From the NCBI RefSeq assembly GCF_000772965.1, contig NZ_JPVQ01000003.1, positions 1-64,000 on the forward strand: a stretch of DNA of 64,000 nucleotides, given 5' to 3'. The notes beneath the pieces were generated by a model. The model saw only the letters and a program-made list of their open reading frames with translations, did not search any database and was not told the origin of the DNA. The stretch is from Ureibacillus massiliensis 4400831 = CIP 108448 = CCUG 49529 (GTDB lineage Bacteria > Bacillota > Bacilli > Bacillales_A > Planococcaceae). The translations under genes were made by a program, and so were the position numbers. Of the stretch, positions 41,946 through 51,953 are shown piece after piece (within the stretch, counting starts at the first letter, position 1; each line of letters opens with the position of its first letter).

Positions 41946-42091
41946 TCTGAAAAAATTATTCCTTAATTTCGGGAAATGAAAGAGGTTTTCATTTTATCTA
42001 CTGCGAATATAAATGATAAAATTAATAGAAGTTTCTTTTTTTCTAAAAGGTATTCGGGCAATTATTTCCCAGAAAATGATTTTCGTTAGTT

Positions 42092-42100
42092 TGTTATAAT
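42092..42100 (+). promoter_or_regulatory. Candidate walR promoter (extended -10)
   Basis: TGTTATAAT is an extended -10 element 99 bases before walR. No good -35 is visible at 17 bases. The rest of the 250-base gap upstream has no gene. Confidence 0.5.
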
Positions 42101-42198
42101 GATGTAAGTGATTTCTTTCATATATATTTTAAAAGGATAAAAAAATACGACTAGAAGAGTATAACGATATATAACTATATAAAAAGGAGAAATAGAAT

Positions 42199-42909
42199 AT
42201 GACAAAGACAATATTAGTTGTTGACGATGAGAAGCCAATTGCAGATATTTTGCAATTCAATTTAGTTAAAGAAGGATATCAAGTAATCTGTGCTTATGAT
42301 GGGGATGAGGCACTTCAAAAGGTGGAAGAATCTCAGCCAGATTTAATGCTATTAGATATTATGCTTCCAAAAAGAGATGGTATGGAAGTATGTCGAGAAA
42401 TTCGAAAAAAATATGATTTCCCAATTATAATGCTTACAGCAAAAGGCTCTGAAATTGATAAAGTTCTGGGGCTTGAAATGGGAGCTGACGATTATGTAAC
42501 AAAACCATTTAGTACACGTGAGTTAATTGCGCGAGTAAAAGCAAATATGCGACGCCTTCAAACAAATTCAAATGTAGAAGATGAAAAAGAAGAGTCAAAT
42601 GATATTGTTATTGGGTCATTAGTGATTCAACCAGATGCATATTTAGTTTTAAAACGTGGAGAAGCAATTGAATTAACTCATCGTGAATTTGAGTTAGTTC
42701 ATTATTTAGCGAAACATATTGGTCAAGTGATGACAAGGGAACATCTTCTTCAAACTGTATGGGGTTATGATTACTTTGGAGACGTACGTACAGTTGATGT
42801 GACAATTAGACGTTTACGCGAAAAGATAGAAGATAATCCAAGTCATCCGAATTGGATTGTGACTCGCCGAGGTGTAGGTTATTATTTGCGAAACCCTGAG
42901 CAGGAGTAA
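42199..42909 (+). CDS. walR: Cell-wall response regulator WalR (YycF)
   Basis: 236 residues. OmpR-type regulator that is essential in Firmicutes and controls autolysin genes. Receiver domain with VVDDEKP, phospho-acceptor in [11 protein letters not shown] and KPFSTREL; winged-helix effector at about 135-233 ([16 protein letters not shown]). AAAAAGGAGAAA precedes the ATG. First gene of walR-walK-yycH-yycI-walJ. Confidence 0.98.
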   Translation: MTKTILVVDDEKPIADILQFNLVKEGYQVICAYDGDEALQKVEESQPDLMLLDIMLPKRDGMEVCREIRKKYDFPIIMLTAKGSEIDKVLGLEMGADDYVTKPFSTRELIARVKANMRRLQTNSNVEDEKEESNDIVIGSLVIQPDAYLVLKRGEAIELTHREFELVHYLAKHIGQVMTREHLLQTVWGYDYFGDVRTVDVTIRRLREKIEDNPSHPNWIVTRRGVGYYLRNPEQE

Positions 42910-42914
42910 ATTAA

Positions 42915-44750
42915 ATGCATAGAGTTAACTTTTTCAAATCGATCCACGTTAAACTTGTATTAATATATGTCTTATTAATCATTATTGCACTGCAAATCAT
43001 TGGATTATATTTTTCACAGGAATTAGAGGAAAATCTAAAATACAATTTCCAAGAATCGATCAATCAAAGAATAGATTTAGTTCAGTATAGCATTCGAGAA
43101 GAAATGTTAAGAGAAAGAGATGAGCAATCGCCATCTCTTGAGCAAAGCTTGAGTTTAATTTTACGTGAATTTGCGACGGGAGATATTAATGCAATTCGAG
43201 TAATCGACAATCGTAATCGTGTCTTAGCAACTTCAGAAACAAATAACCAATCTATTATCGGTCAAAGAGCGAATTACGATATTGTAAATCAATCCATTGC
43301 AGCCCAAACATCTATCGATAAGATTGCCTTAAGTGCAGAAACACAAAGTCGAGTATGGGTTTTAGCGACACCGATTTTTAATTCACTTGGGCCAAATGGT
43401 GAAATCATTGGCACGATTTATATTGAGTCAAATATCGAAAATGTATTTGACCAGGTGAATGAAATCAATCAAATATTTGCTGTTGGTACGGCAATGTCAC
43501 TAGTTATTACCATTATCCTAGGGATATTAATTGCTCGAACGATTACCCGACCTATTTCAGATATGCGTAAACAAGCACAAGCAATGTCACGAGGTAATTT
43601 CTCGCGTAAAGTTCGTGTTTATGGGAACGATGAAATTGGTCAATTAGCTATTTCATTTAATCATCTAACAAATCGTCTTCAGGAAGCAACTGCTACAACA
43701 GAGGCAGAGCGAAGAAAACTATCCTCTGTTTTAACGAATATGACAGATGGCGTTATTGCAACTGATCGCAAGGGGAAAGTTATTTTGATTAATGACCCAG
43801 CCCTTAATTTCTTAAATACTTCAAGAGAGGCGACGCTCAACCGCCCCATCGCTTCTGTGTTAGGACTTGAACAGGATTATAGTTTTGAAGATTTATTAAA
43901 TATGAAGGATTCGGTCAACTTAGACTTTAGTTCGCCAGAAAATCGGTTAATTTTGCGTGCGAATTTTTCTGTCATTCAAAAGGAGACTGGCTTTGTAAAT
44001 GGTTTAATCACGGTGCTACATGATATTACTGAACAAGAAAAGATTGAAATGGAGCGACGTGAATTTGTCGCAAACGTATCTCATGAGCTACGTACACCTT
44101 TAACAACAATGCGCAGCTACCTAGAGGCACTAGCAGATGGTGCATGGAGAGATGAAGCTATTGCACCGACTTTCCTGAATGTAACGCAAACAGAAACAGA
44201 ACGAATGATTCGACTAGTAAATGATTTATTGCAATTATCGAAAATGGATAGTCGCGATTATAAGTTAAACAAGGAAATTGTTGAGTTTAATACATTCTTT
44301 AACCGAATTATCGATCGATTCGAAATGTCAAAATCCCAACATGTTGAGTTTAAAAGATACTTACCGGAATCTTCTTATTTTGTTGAGATTGACACAGATA
44401 AGCTAACGCAGGTAATTGATAATATCATTTCAAATGCATTGAAATATTCGCCTGATGGTGGAAATATTCGATTCGGTGTTACCGTTCAAGAAAGCGTATT
44501 AAAAGTAATGATTTCTGATGATGGTATGGGAATACCAAAAGAAAATGTCACAAAAATTTTCGATCGCTTTTATCGAGTGGATCGCGCAAGGTCGCGTGCG
44601 ATGGGCGGTACAGGTTTAGGACTAGCTATTGCTAAAGAGATGATTGAAGCACATGGCGGAAAAATTTGGGCGGAAAGTGAGGAAGGTGTTGGTACGACAA
44701 TTTTCTTCACATTACCGTATGAATTGGACGAGGCGGGTGAATGGGATTGA
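42915..44750 (+). CDS. walK: Cell-wall sensor histidine kinase WalK (YycG)
   Basis: 611 residues. Membrane helix at about 12-33, extracytoplasmic Cache-like domain, second helix at about 183-205, HAMP, PAS (about 260-370), HisKA with HELRTPLTTMRSYLEALADGAW and a full HATPase (NIISNALKYSPDGG, DDGMGIPK, GTGLGLAIAKEM). Phosphorylates WalR. Five bases separate it from walR; it overlaps yycH. Confidence 0.98.
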   Translation: MHRVNFFKSIHVKLVLIYVLLIIIALQIIGLYFSQELEENLKYNFQESINQRIDLVQYSIREEMLRERDEQSPSLEQSLSLILREFATGDINAIRVIDNRNRVLATSETNNQSIIGQRANYDIVNQSIAAQTSIDKIALSAETQSRVWVLATPIFNSLGPNGEIIGTIYIESNIENVFDQVNEINQIFAVGTAMSLVITIILGILIARTITRPISDMRKQAQAMSRGNFSRKVRVYGNDEIGQLAISFNHLTNRLQEATATTEAERRKLSSVLTNMTDGVIATDRKGKVILINDPALNFLNTSREATLNRPIASVLGLEQDYSFEDLLNMKDSVNLDFSSPENRLILRANFSVIQKETGFVNGLITVLHDITEQEKIEMERREFVANVSHELRTPLTTMRSYLEALADGAWRDEAIAPTFLNVTQTETERMIRLVNDLLQLSKMDSRDYKLNKEIVEFNTFFNRIIDRFEMSKSQHVEFKRYLPESSYFVEIDTDKLTQVIDNIISNALKYSPDGGNIRFGVTVQESVLKVMISDDGMGIPKENVTKIFDRFYRVDRARSRAMGGTGLGLAIAKEMIEAHGGKIWAESEEGVGTTIFFTLPYELDEAGEWD

Positions 44751-46072
44751 AATATATTGAACATATAAAATCAATTGCATTAACGATCCTAGTTTTATTA
44801 AGCCTTTTGTTGACTTTTTCAATATGGAGCTATACGCCAAATTTGCAAATTATTGAGGAAACACCTGTTAATCAAATTTCTGTGGGTTCTGAAAAAGTAA
44901 TAGAGGACGTGATTAAGCCTTATCGAATTCTTTTTCATGAAGGAGATAATTTTTTTGGAACTGTAACATCTACAGAAATCGATGAAATTATGGGAAAAAT
45001 ATCAAATTGGAAATCATCGGGTTTCCAATTTGTGCAAAGTAATCTAACCGATGAAAAATTAAATAACCTTTTAAAAAATGATAAGCGAATTACACTCTTT
45101 TATGAATCTGAAGTACCTTTAAATGCCATTAATTCGGTGATGTTTTTTTCTGAGCAAGAGATACCTAATATTTCGTTTAATCGATTAATCATCGACTGGA
45201 ATAAACTTTCCGTAAACAACACGATTACGATTTATTTAGCTAGTAGAGAGAATGGTACGTTGTATAGTACGGATATACATGTCAGTGAAGAGCAATTTGT
45301 GAATTCAATTGTTGTTCCATCACGAAATCTAGGAACGTATCAAGAAGTAGAACGCGCTAAAGGATTATCGCTATATGTACCTACTAATGAATTTGATTTG
45401 TTGAAATATACGTATTATATAGACGAGATTTCACCTGAAACATTTAAAAATATATTATTTGTGGAGCCAAGTATTGTACAACGAAATATAGAAAGCCCAA
45501 TATCCGAAAGATATATTGATAGTATGGCACTTATGACGGTTGATACAAATAGTAAGATTTTTAATTATGTATACCCAGCTTCTGAAAGCTATGAAGATAT
45601 TTCACCTTCCAAGTTATTAAAAAATAGCTTTGAATTTGTCAATGAGCATGGTGGATTTACAGGTGACTATCGATATAAAAATATGAATGCACCAAGACAT
45701 CTAGTTGAATATCAGCTTTATCTACAGGGGCTACCAGTATATAGCAATGTTACACTGACAAGGATTTCAATCACGTGGGGAGAAAAACAAATTTTCCGTT
45801 ACAGAAGACCGTATTACTTATTAGATATGGACATATCTTCAGAGAAATATTTAACAAGTTTACCTTCTGGGACTGAAATGATCGAAAGAATTAGCCAGTC
45901 ACAAAATATCCAATTGGCTAATATTGATGAGCTATATATCGGATATTACTTAACTCAAAATGATAATAAACTTTTATACACACTTGAACCAAGTTGGATT
46001 GCAATCATTAATGGGGTTTGGACACGATTGACACCGGAAGTATTAGGAGGCGATGAATATGGATTGGAGTAA
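44741..46072 (+). CDS. yycH: WalK regulatory protein YycH
   Basis: 443 residues. One N-terminal membrane helix (about 9-28) and a large extracytoplasmic domain; with YycI it restrains WalK. Little sequence conservation, so the call leans on topology, length and position. ATG 44741 overlaps walK; TTG 44747 has better spacing to GGCGGGTG, so the start may be two codons later. Confidence 0.9.
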   Translation: MGLKYIEHIKSIALTILVLLSLLLTFSIWSYTPNLQIIEETPVNQISVGSEKVIEDVIKPYRILFHEGDNFFGTVTSTEIDEIMGKISNWKSSGFQFVQSNLTDEKLNNLLKNDKRITLFYESEVPLNAINSVMFFSEQEIPNISFNRLIIDWNKLSVNNTITIYLASRENGTLYSTDIHVSEEQFVNSIVVPSRNLGTYQEVERAKGLSLYVPTNEFDLLKYTYYIDEISPETFKNILFVEPSIVQRNIESPISERYIDSMALMTVDTNSKIFNYVYPASESYEDISPSKLLKNSFEFVNEHGGFTGDYRYKNMNAPRHLVEYQLYLQGLPVYSNVTLTRISITWGEKQIFRYRRPYYLLDMDISSEKYLTSLPSGTEMIERISQSQNIQLANIDELYIGYYLTQNDNKLLYTLEPSWIAIINGVWTRLTPEVLGGDEYGLE

Positions 46073-46868
46073 ATCAAAATCGATATTCATCTTCGTGTTT
46101 CTAATATTGGATATATTTTTATACTCACTCTATTTAAATCGTCTAACAGAGGCTCAAAAGGTTGAAGTATTGGGAGAAAAGACAATTGAAGCACGATTAA
46201 ACGATGACAATATTACTTTTAATACATTGCCTATTGTAGAGACTGCCCCATACTTGTCTGGTAGTGTGAAAAAGTTTGAAGAAGACGATATTAACCTATT
46301 TAATGATCAAAGTGTTTCCGTCGAAAATGACTCGAAATTAGTTGTTACTTTGCAGGAGCCTATAGCTATCAAAAATATTAATAATCCAACAAGCTATGCA
46401 GAGTTTATTCAGGCATATGTGTTTGATGGAACGTCTTACACTCTTTGGGATATCGATGAAAATAATCGCACTGCTACATTTTTTCAGCGTGTCAATGACC
46501 GAACAATCTATTACAATATAAATGGAATGGTAAAAGTCTATTTAAATAGCGATAATGAAATCTATATGTACGAACAAACGCTGTTAGAAGATTTTGAAGT
46601 ATACGAAGAAGAAAATCTACTAACACCAATTCAAATTATACAAATCCTCTATTCAAGAGGTTTACTAAAGCCAGATTCACAAATTACACAAGTCAAACTG
46701 GGGTATTCAACTCTAGTTCAATTAACACAAACACAAGTATTCGTACCAACTTGGGAAATAAAAGTAACAACTGCTGATGACGAGGAAGAAGAATATTTTG
46801 CGAATGCAATTGAAGGACAAGTAATCGATGTAAAACTCGATCAAACAAATGTAGAAGTAGAAGAATAG
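46059..46868 (+). CDS. yycI: WalK regulatory protein YycI
   Basis: 269 residues from ATG 46059 ([20 protein letters not shown]), preferred over ATG 46053 because GGAGG is then 8 bases away and B. subtilis YycI begins similarly. One membrane helix and an extracytoplasmic domain that pairs with YycH. Overlaps yycH by 14 bases. Confidence 0.9.
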   Translation: MDWSKSKSIFIFVFLILDIFLYSLYLNRLTEAQKVEVLGEKTIEARLNDDNITFNTLPIVETAPYLSGSVKKFEEDDINLFNDQSVSVENDSKLVVTLQEPIAIKNINNPTSYAEFIQAYVFDGTSYTLWDIDENNRTATFFQRVNDRTIYYNINGMVKVYLNSDNEIYMYEQTLLEDFEVYEEENLLTPIQIIQILYSRGLLKPDSQITQVKLGYSTLVQLTQTQVFVPTWEIKVTTADDEEEEYFANAIEGQVIDVKLDQTNVEVEE

Positions 46869-46879
46869 GGAGTAATAGT

Positions 46880-47668
46880 ATGCGATTTAGTGTTTTAGCA
46901 AGTGGCAGTACTGGAAATGCCGTATATGTAGAAAATGATGAACATGCATTTTTAGTAGACGTAGGTTTAAGTGGTAAAAAGATGGAGCAACTATTTGCTA
47001 AAATCGATCGTGATATGAGTAAATTATCAGGTATTCTTGTCACTCATGAGCACAGTGATCATATAAAAGGGCTTGGCGTGGTTGCTCGTAAATATAAAAT
47101 CCCCGTCTTTGCCAACGAAAAAACATGGCAAGCAATGGACGGTCATATTGGTAACATACCTACTGAGCAACGTTTTCATTTTGATATGGAAGCAGTTCAA
47201 TCCTTTGGGTCCCTAAGTATTGAATCCTTCGCAGTATCTCATGATGCTATTGATCCAATGTTTTACGTTTTCCACGAAGGTGATCGCAAGCTGGTCATCA
47301 TTACTGATACAGGATATGTTAGTGATCGCATGAAGGGGATAATACGTGGAGCAGATACCTTTGTGTTCGAAAGTAATCATGATATAGGCATGCTGCAAAT
47401 GGGACGCTATCCATGGTCGATTAAACGACGCATTCTAAGTGATGTTGGACATGTTTCCAATGAAGATGCCGCCATTGCCATGAGTGAAGTAGTTTTTGAA
47501 AAACCGACTCATATTTATTTATCACATTTAAGTAAAGATAATAATATGAAAGATTTAGCGCGGATGAGTGTAACTCAAACATTACAGTCAAATGGTATTA
47601 TTACAGGAGAATTTGTACACCTGCATGATACAGATGCAGAAGAACCAACTTTATTAGTAACTGTATAA
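46880..47668 (+). CDS. walJ: Metallo-beta-lactamase-fold exonuclease WalJ (YycJ)
   Basis: 262 residues. MBL fold with [11 protein letters not shown] (residues about 54-64) and further metal ligands at TDTGYV and LSHLSKDNN. WalJ is reported as a nuclease linked to mismatch repair and coordinates with cell-wall synthesis. Last gene before the terminator. Confidence 0.95.
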   Translation: MRFSVLASGSTGNAVYVENDEHAFLVDVGLSGKKMEQLFAKIDRDMSKLSGILVTHEHSDHIKGLGVVARKYKIPVFANEKTWQAMDGHIGNIPTEQRFHFDMEAVQSFGSLSIESFAVSHDAIDPMFYVFHEGDRKLVIITDTGYVSDRMKGIIRGADTFVFESNHDIGMLQMGRYPWSIKRRILSDVGHVSNEDAAIAMSEVVFEKPTHIYLSHLSKDNNMKDLARMSVTQTLQSNGIITGEFVHLHDTDAEEPTLLVTV

Positions 47669-47685
47669 AATTTGATGAAATAACT

Positions 47686-47720
47686 AAGAACTTTGTTATC
47701 AAGCAAAGTTCTTTTTTTAT
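47686..47720 (+). terminator. walRK operon terminator
   Basis: AAGAACTTTG (47686-47695) pairs with CAAAGTTCTT (47704-47713), followed by TTTTTATTTT, so htrA is likely expressed from its own promoter too. Confidence 0.88.
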
Positions 47721-47800
47721 TTTTACTTTATTTCATTTTCATGTAATTTTAATGTTTGATTTGTATCATAATGACAAAAGAAAGGAAGGATGAGTGATTT

Positions 47801-49141
47801 ATGAGTTATTTTAACGATGATGAAAACAGACAAAATGAAATGAATACTCCAAATAATACTCCATATAATCCGAACAGTTCATATTCAAATGAACCGAATA
47901 CCATGAATACTCACTATTCTCCATTACAAGAGCGGCTTAAGAAGGAAGAAGAAGAGAATAAACGTAAGGCAAATCGTAAAGGTGGAAACAAAGGTGGCTA
48001 TTTTGTTAGTGCATTGGCAGGTGTGATTGCTGGTGCATTAATTATGTGGTTACTGCTTCCTTCACTAGTAGGACAGCTTCCTAGTAGCTCAGCCGCATCT
48101 GATGGAAATAACAAAATACAAACTTCCATTGATCAAACCGCTACAGAAGTAACAACAGATATTACCAAAGCAGTTGAGAAGGTATCGGATGCAGTTGTAG
48201 GAATTACGAATATACAGGAAGTAACAGATTTTTGGAATCAACAATCTATGGAGCAAGAAGCAGGTAGTGGGTCAGGAGTTATATACAAGGTGGAAGGAGA
48301 CAAAGCATTCGTTATTACGAACTATCATGTTGTGGAAAACGCAAAGCAACTAGAGGTTACATTAGCTGATGGGACGAAAGAAAAAGCTTCTCTTGTTGGT
48401 AGTGATATTTGGACAGATTTAGCCGTTGTATCAATTAGTAGTGAGCATGTAGATACAGTTGCAGAATTTGGTGATTCCGATGTTTTAAAACAAGGAGAGA
48501 CAGTAATTGCTATTGGGAACCCATTAGGCTTAGATTTCTACGGTTCAGTCACAACAGGTGTCATTTCTGGTAAGGATCGAGCAGTACCAGTGGATTTAAA
48601 CGCTGATGGCTATGAAGATTGGGAAACAGAGGTACTACAAACAGATGCTGCGATCAACCCTGGGAATAGTGGTGGTGCGCTAATTAATATTGCAGGAGAT
48701 TTAATAGGAATTAACTCTATGAAGATTGCAGAATCAACTATTGAAGGATTAGGCTTTGCAATTCCAATTAACACAGTAATTCCAATCATTGAAGAGCTTG
48801 AACGAAATGGTGAAGTACGCAGACCTACAATGGGTATCGGTTTATTAGACTTAACAGATGTTCCAGCATTTTATCAACAACAAACATTGCAATTACCTGA
48901 AGAAGTTACAACAGGTGTTGTCGTATCCGAAGTTGTTCAAGGATCACCTGCATACCGCGCGGGTGTAAAACAATATGATGTGGTCATTGAAATGGACGGT
49001 GTAAAAATCGAGAACTCCATTGATTTGCGACAACATTTATACAACGAAACGGAAATTGGCGATACAATCCAAATGAAAGTATATCGTCAGGGTAAAATCG
49101 TTGAATTGAATTTAAAATTAACAGAAGGTACAAATGTATAA
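47801..49141 (+). CDS. HtrA-like serine protease (HtrC/YyxA position)
   Basis: 446 residues. N-terminal cytosolic tail rich in Asn/Ser, membrane helix (about 68-90), trypsin-like domain with catalytic His in ITNYHVVE, Asp in DLAVV and Ser in NPGNSGGALIN, and one C-terminal PDZ domain. Degrades misfolded envelope proteins. It occupies the yyxA (htrC) place after walJ. AAAGGAAGGATGA precedes the ATG. Confidence 0.95.
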   Translation: MSYFNDDENRQNEMNTPNNTPYNPNSSYSNEPNTMNTHYSPLQERLKKEEEENKRKANRKGGNKGGYFVSALAGVIAGALIMWLLLPSLVGQLPSSSAASDGNNKIQTSIDQTATEVTTDITKAVEKVSDAVVGITNIQEVTDFWNQQSMEQEAGSGSGVIYKVEGDKAFVITNYHVVENAKQLEVTLADGTKEKASLVGSDIWTDLAVVSISSEHVDTVAEFGDSDVLKQGETVIAIGNPLGLDFYGSVTTGVISGKDRAVPVDLNADGYEDWETEVLQTDAAINPGNSGGALINIAGDLIGINSMKIAESTIEGLGFAIPINTVIPIIEELERNGEVRRPTMGIGLLDLTDVPAFYQQQTLQLPEEVTTGVVVSEVVQGSPAYRAGVKQYDVVIEMDGVKIENSIDLRQHLYNETEIGDTIQMKVYRQGKIVELNLKLTEGTNV

Positions 49142-49166
49142 TAAATAGTATAAATTTGATGATTAG

Positions 49167-49607
49167 TTATCGACAATAATCACAGATCAAATGTGGATAA
49201 CTATAGGTTATAAACAAAGTTTTTACACAGTGAGTAGTGGAAGAAAATCTATTTCTTTCCTACTCCTTTTTTGTTTGCTACAATGGTTTGTGGATAAAAT
49301 GAGAAAAATGTGAATAACTTTGTGGAAATTTTCAAACAAAAAGGAGTTATAGTAAATGGAGAAATATAGCTGTGAAACACATATAGATCACGCTTTAGAT
49401 ATGTTTGTAGCAGAAACAAAAGAGTTTCCTATTATGGATAAATTGAAAGAGGAAGAAAAGTTATCCACAAAATGTTCCTACTGTGATGCACCTGCAACAT
49501 ATATTGTATCAAGTAAATAACTTTACACAATATGTAGGTTGCATCTGTGAGTAGTGTGGATAACTTTGTGGATAAAATGTTTGTAAACAAAATGTAAATG
49601 TGTATAA
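49167..49607. promoter_or_regulatory. DnaA-box cluster upstream of rlmH
   Basis: Five perfect boxes lie at 49192-49200, 49289-49297, 49461-49469 (inside the small CxxH/CxxC gene), 49555-49563 and 49567-49575. One-mismatch boxes lie at 49167, 49309 and 49599, and another at 49740. B. subtilis is known to have a DnaA-box cluster at the same place (upstream of rlmH/yydA). Confidence 0.85.
49356..49520 (+). CDS. CxxH/CxxC small protein (BA_5709 family)
   Basis: 54 residues, starting MEKYSCETHIDHALDMFV, with CETH (6-9) near the N-terminus and CSYC (40-43) near the C-terminus, a likely structural zinc site. This matches the BA_5709 CxxH/CxxC family known just before rlmH in Bacillus. AAAGGAG precedes the ATG. 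A perfect DnaA box forms codons 35-38. Confidence 0.85.
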   Translation: MEKYSCETHIDHALDMFVAETKEFPIMDKLKEEEKLSTKCSYCDAPATYIVSSK

Positions 49608-49751
49608 ACTGTGTATAGCAACTTAAGTGGTAATGAAAATAGATAGAAATTCAAGTATCACGTGGTTTGAAAATAGAGTGGTAAAATATACCCTTTCTAT
49701 TTCCACTTTGTGGATTGTTTTTTGTGAAAGAATTGTAAAGGTGGATAAGCT

Positions 49752-50231
49752 GTGAATATCTCAATCATTTCGGTTGGTAAGTTAAAAGAGAAATATTTAA
49801 AAATGGGAATCGACGAATATGTGAAACGTCTAGGTGCCTATGCAAAGATAGATATCATCGAGGTGCCAGACGAAAAAGCACCTGAACAATTAAGTCAAGC
49901 CGAAATGGAAATCGTAAAGCAAAAAGAGGGAGAACGAATTTTAGCAAAGGTTAGCGATGGCATGCACGTCATCGCCCTAGCTATAGACGGTAAAATGAAA
50001 TCCTCGGAAGAACTAGCAGCAGGTTTAGAATCACTCATGACCTATGGAACGAGCAAAATCACTTTTGTCATCGGCGGATCTCTCGGCCTACATGAAGACG
50101 TATTAAAACGCGCGGACGAAAAACTAAGCTTCGGCCGCATGACATTACCCCACCAATTGATGAAGCTCGTATTAGTGGAGCAGATTTATAGGAGTTTTCG
50201 GATTATTAAGGGAGAACCATATCATAAGTAA
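49752..50231 (+). CDS. rlmH: 23S rRNA (pseudouridine-1915-N3) methyltransferase
   Basis: 159 residues. SPOUT-fold methyltransferase, with the trefoil-knot motif [14 protein letters not shown] and the C-terminal [17 protein letters not shown] start with AAAGGTGG. The 3' end is the known attachment site of staphylococcal SCC elements, and an accessory patch follows here too. Confidence 0.97.
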   Translation: MNISIISVGKLKEKYLKMGIDEYVKRLGAYAKIDIIEVPDEKAPEQLSQAEMEIVKQKEGERILAKVSDGMHVIALAIDGKMKSSEELAAGLESLMTYGTSKITFVIGGSLGLHEDVLKRADEKLSFGRMTLPHQLMKLVLVEQIYRSFRIIKGEPYHK

Positions 50232-50236
50232 ATGAG
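50210..50236 (+). other. SCC-type attachment-site sequence at the rlmH 3' end
   Basis: The last codons of rlmH and the bases after them contain CATATCATAAGTAAATGAGG (50217-50236), close to the SCC attB of staphylococci (end of rlmH/orfX). No ccr recombinase is seen in the window, so this marks a potential site, not proof of integration by SCC. Confidence 0.45.
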
Positions 50237-50255
50237 GTTTAAATAGGAATTTAAG

Positions 50256-50295
50256 AACAGTCTAATTTTAAAATAGATTAGACTGTTTATTTTTC
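50256..50295 (+). terminator. rlmH terminator
   Basis: AACAGTCTAAT (50256-50266) pairs with ATTAGACTGTT (50277-50287), followed by TATTTTTC. Confidence 0.82.
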
Positions 50296-50343
50296 TTAAA
50301 ATATACTATTAATGGATGGAATGTTTATTAGGGGGATATACTA

Positions 50344-51234
50344 ATGAATCTAGATATTATAAGTATTGACGAGTTAAACTTAGAAGTAGAACGTGAAAAA
50401 ATATGTATCAAATATGAAGAAAAAGATAATCTTGATTTGCAGAAAGTTAGAATATTTAAATCTACTTTTTCGAATGTTGGTCTAAAAAAAGCTCAATTTA
50501 ACAGTTGTAGTATAAATAATTCATTGTTTGAAAATTGTTATTTAAGATATGCAATATTTAATAATGTGGATTTAACAGGTTCGACTTTTATAAATTGTGA
50601 CTTATCAAATGTGAAACTTAATTCCTGCAACATCAGATATGTTGAATTTAGAAATTGTCAAATAAATTTAAAAGAAGTATTGGGCTGTTTACCACAGGAA
50701 ACAAATTTAAAAATACAATTATTAAAAGAATTAAGATTAAATCAAATAAGTATTGGTGATAACAAGGGTGCGGACGATTTACTAATAAAAATTCTAGATG
50801 CTGAAAAGGCTTTATTAATGGAGCGTGTAAAATGTGAAACAAGTTATCATCAAGAGAGAGAAGATTTTGTTTCTAGAGTTAAAGCATACTTTAATTATAT
50901 TTTATTAAGTCTGAATGATTTAATATGGGGATATGGTGTAAAATTATCCAGACTTTTTAGAATAGCGCTTACTATAATTTTTATATTTGCTATTCTAATT
51001 TACTTATGTACTGATGCTGAATATATCTCTACAACTATAGCAGGTAATGTTTTAGAAGATTTGAGCTTTTGGGATTCTTTATACGTTAGTTATACTAATT
51101 TTATAACAATTGGATATGGAAATTATATTCCCAACTCTACAGTTACTAAAATTATTTTTGTTACTGAGAATACTCTAGGATATATATTTTTAGGCTTCCT
51201 AGTATCGGGAGTTTATAGGAGAATAGCAAAATGA
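50344..51234 (+). CDS. Pentapeptide-repeat protein fused to a two-helix potassium channel
   Basis: 296 residues. Residues about 35-110 are pentapeptide-like repeats (A/S-x-F/L-x-N/x; for example AIFNNVDLTGSTFINCDLS). A charged helical linker runs about 120-195. The channel module has helix 1 (FRIALTIIFIFAILIYLCT, 205-223), pore and filter TIGYG (255-259), and helix 2 (about 267-291). It is thus an ion channel, probably for K+, with a repeat sensor domain in the cytosol. GGGGGATATACTA precedes the ATG. Overlaps the next gene by 4 bases. Confidence 0.82.
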   Translation: MNLDIISIDELNLEVEREKICIKYEEKDNLDLQKVRIFKSTFSNVGLKKAQFNSCSINNSLFENCYLRYAIFNNVDLTGSTFINCDLSNVKLNSCNIRYVEFRNCQINLKEVLGCLPQETNLKIQLLKELRLNQISIGDNKGADDLLIKILDAEKALLMERVKCETSYHQEREDFVSRVKAYFNYILLSLNDLIWGYGVKLSRLFRIALTIIFIFAILIYLCTDAEYISTTIAGNVLEDLSFWDSLYVSYTNFITIGYGNYIPNSTVTKIIFVTENTLGYIFLGFLVSGVYRRIAK

Positions 51235-51953
51235 TTGAAGAATATAATTTTAATTATATAAAAGGCCTTGAGATTGTAATTATATATGGCTCAATGGCAA
51301 GAAATGAAGCTGATAATAATTCTGATATAGATATTTTTGCTTTAGTAGAAGATTCGCTTACAGAATTCGAGAAAGAAAAGGTAATTGATAAAATTTGTTC
51401 TCTAATTTCTAGTAAAGAAGTTAACGTCTCTTTATATACAAAAGAGGTATTCAACAAAATGTCTAAAGATGGATCTCTGTTTTTATGGCATTTAAAGAAG
51501 GAAGGTAAATATCTTTTTAATAAAAATAATGAAGATATTTTTATAAATCTTGCAAATTTTGATGCCTATCAAAAAAATATGGAATTGTATAGAGATTTAT
51601 TCAACAGTGTTCAGGAGAGCTTTGATGAAAATGGTATAAATAGTTATGACTTATCAATGTTATTTTTCTTATGTAGAAATATGAGTATATTAACTTGTTT
51701 TAGAATAGGTAAGCCTAATTTCGGACGTTATTCTGCATATGAAACCCTTATAAAATATTTAAATTATGAACCCATAAGTTATTTAGACTTCATCTATTTA
51801 TCTAAATGGAGAATCGATTATACTAGAGGTATTGAAGAAGAATTGGTTTATCCTACTAGAGATGAATTAATAAAGATTATAAAAAAAATATCTATATTAT
51901 TTGATGTATGTGAGAACATTATTAATAGTGAGGGTAAAAATGAAAAATATTGA
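51231..51953 (+). CDS. Nucleotidyltransferase-domain protein (MNT/aminoglycoside-NTase type)
   Basis: 240 residues. The polymerase-beta-like nucleotidyltransferase motif GSMARNEADNNSDIDIF (residues 20-36) holds two catalytic aspartates, D32 and D34. The strand expected to bring a third acidic residue reads EVNVSLYT, so activity is uncertain. The C-terminal half is helical, like the HEPN or substrate domain of such enzymes (LCRNMSILTCFRIGKPNFGRY). The ATG overlaps the channel stop (ATGA), and the gene overlaps the next by 14 bases, so the three are translationally coupled. It might modify a small molecule or a partner protein. Confidence 0.75.
   Translation: MIEEYNFNYIKGLEIVIIYGSMARNEADNNSDIDIFALVEDSLTEFEKEKVIDKICSLISSKEVNVSLYTKEVFNKMSKDGSLFLWHLKKEGKYLFNKNNEDIFINLANFDAYQKNMELYRDLFNSVQESFDENGINSYDLSMLFFLCRNMSILTCFRIGKPNFGRYSAYETLIKYLNYEPISYLDFIYLSKWRIDYTRGIEEELVYPTRDELIKIIKKISILFDVCENIINSEGKNEKY

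Noticed and set aside
42064-42077. ATTTCCCAGAAAAT, 12 of 14 to the Noc-binding consensus ATTTCCCGGGAAAT
   Set aside because: Two mismatches in an AT-rich gap; such matches occur by chance and no second copy is near.
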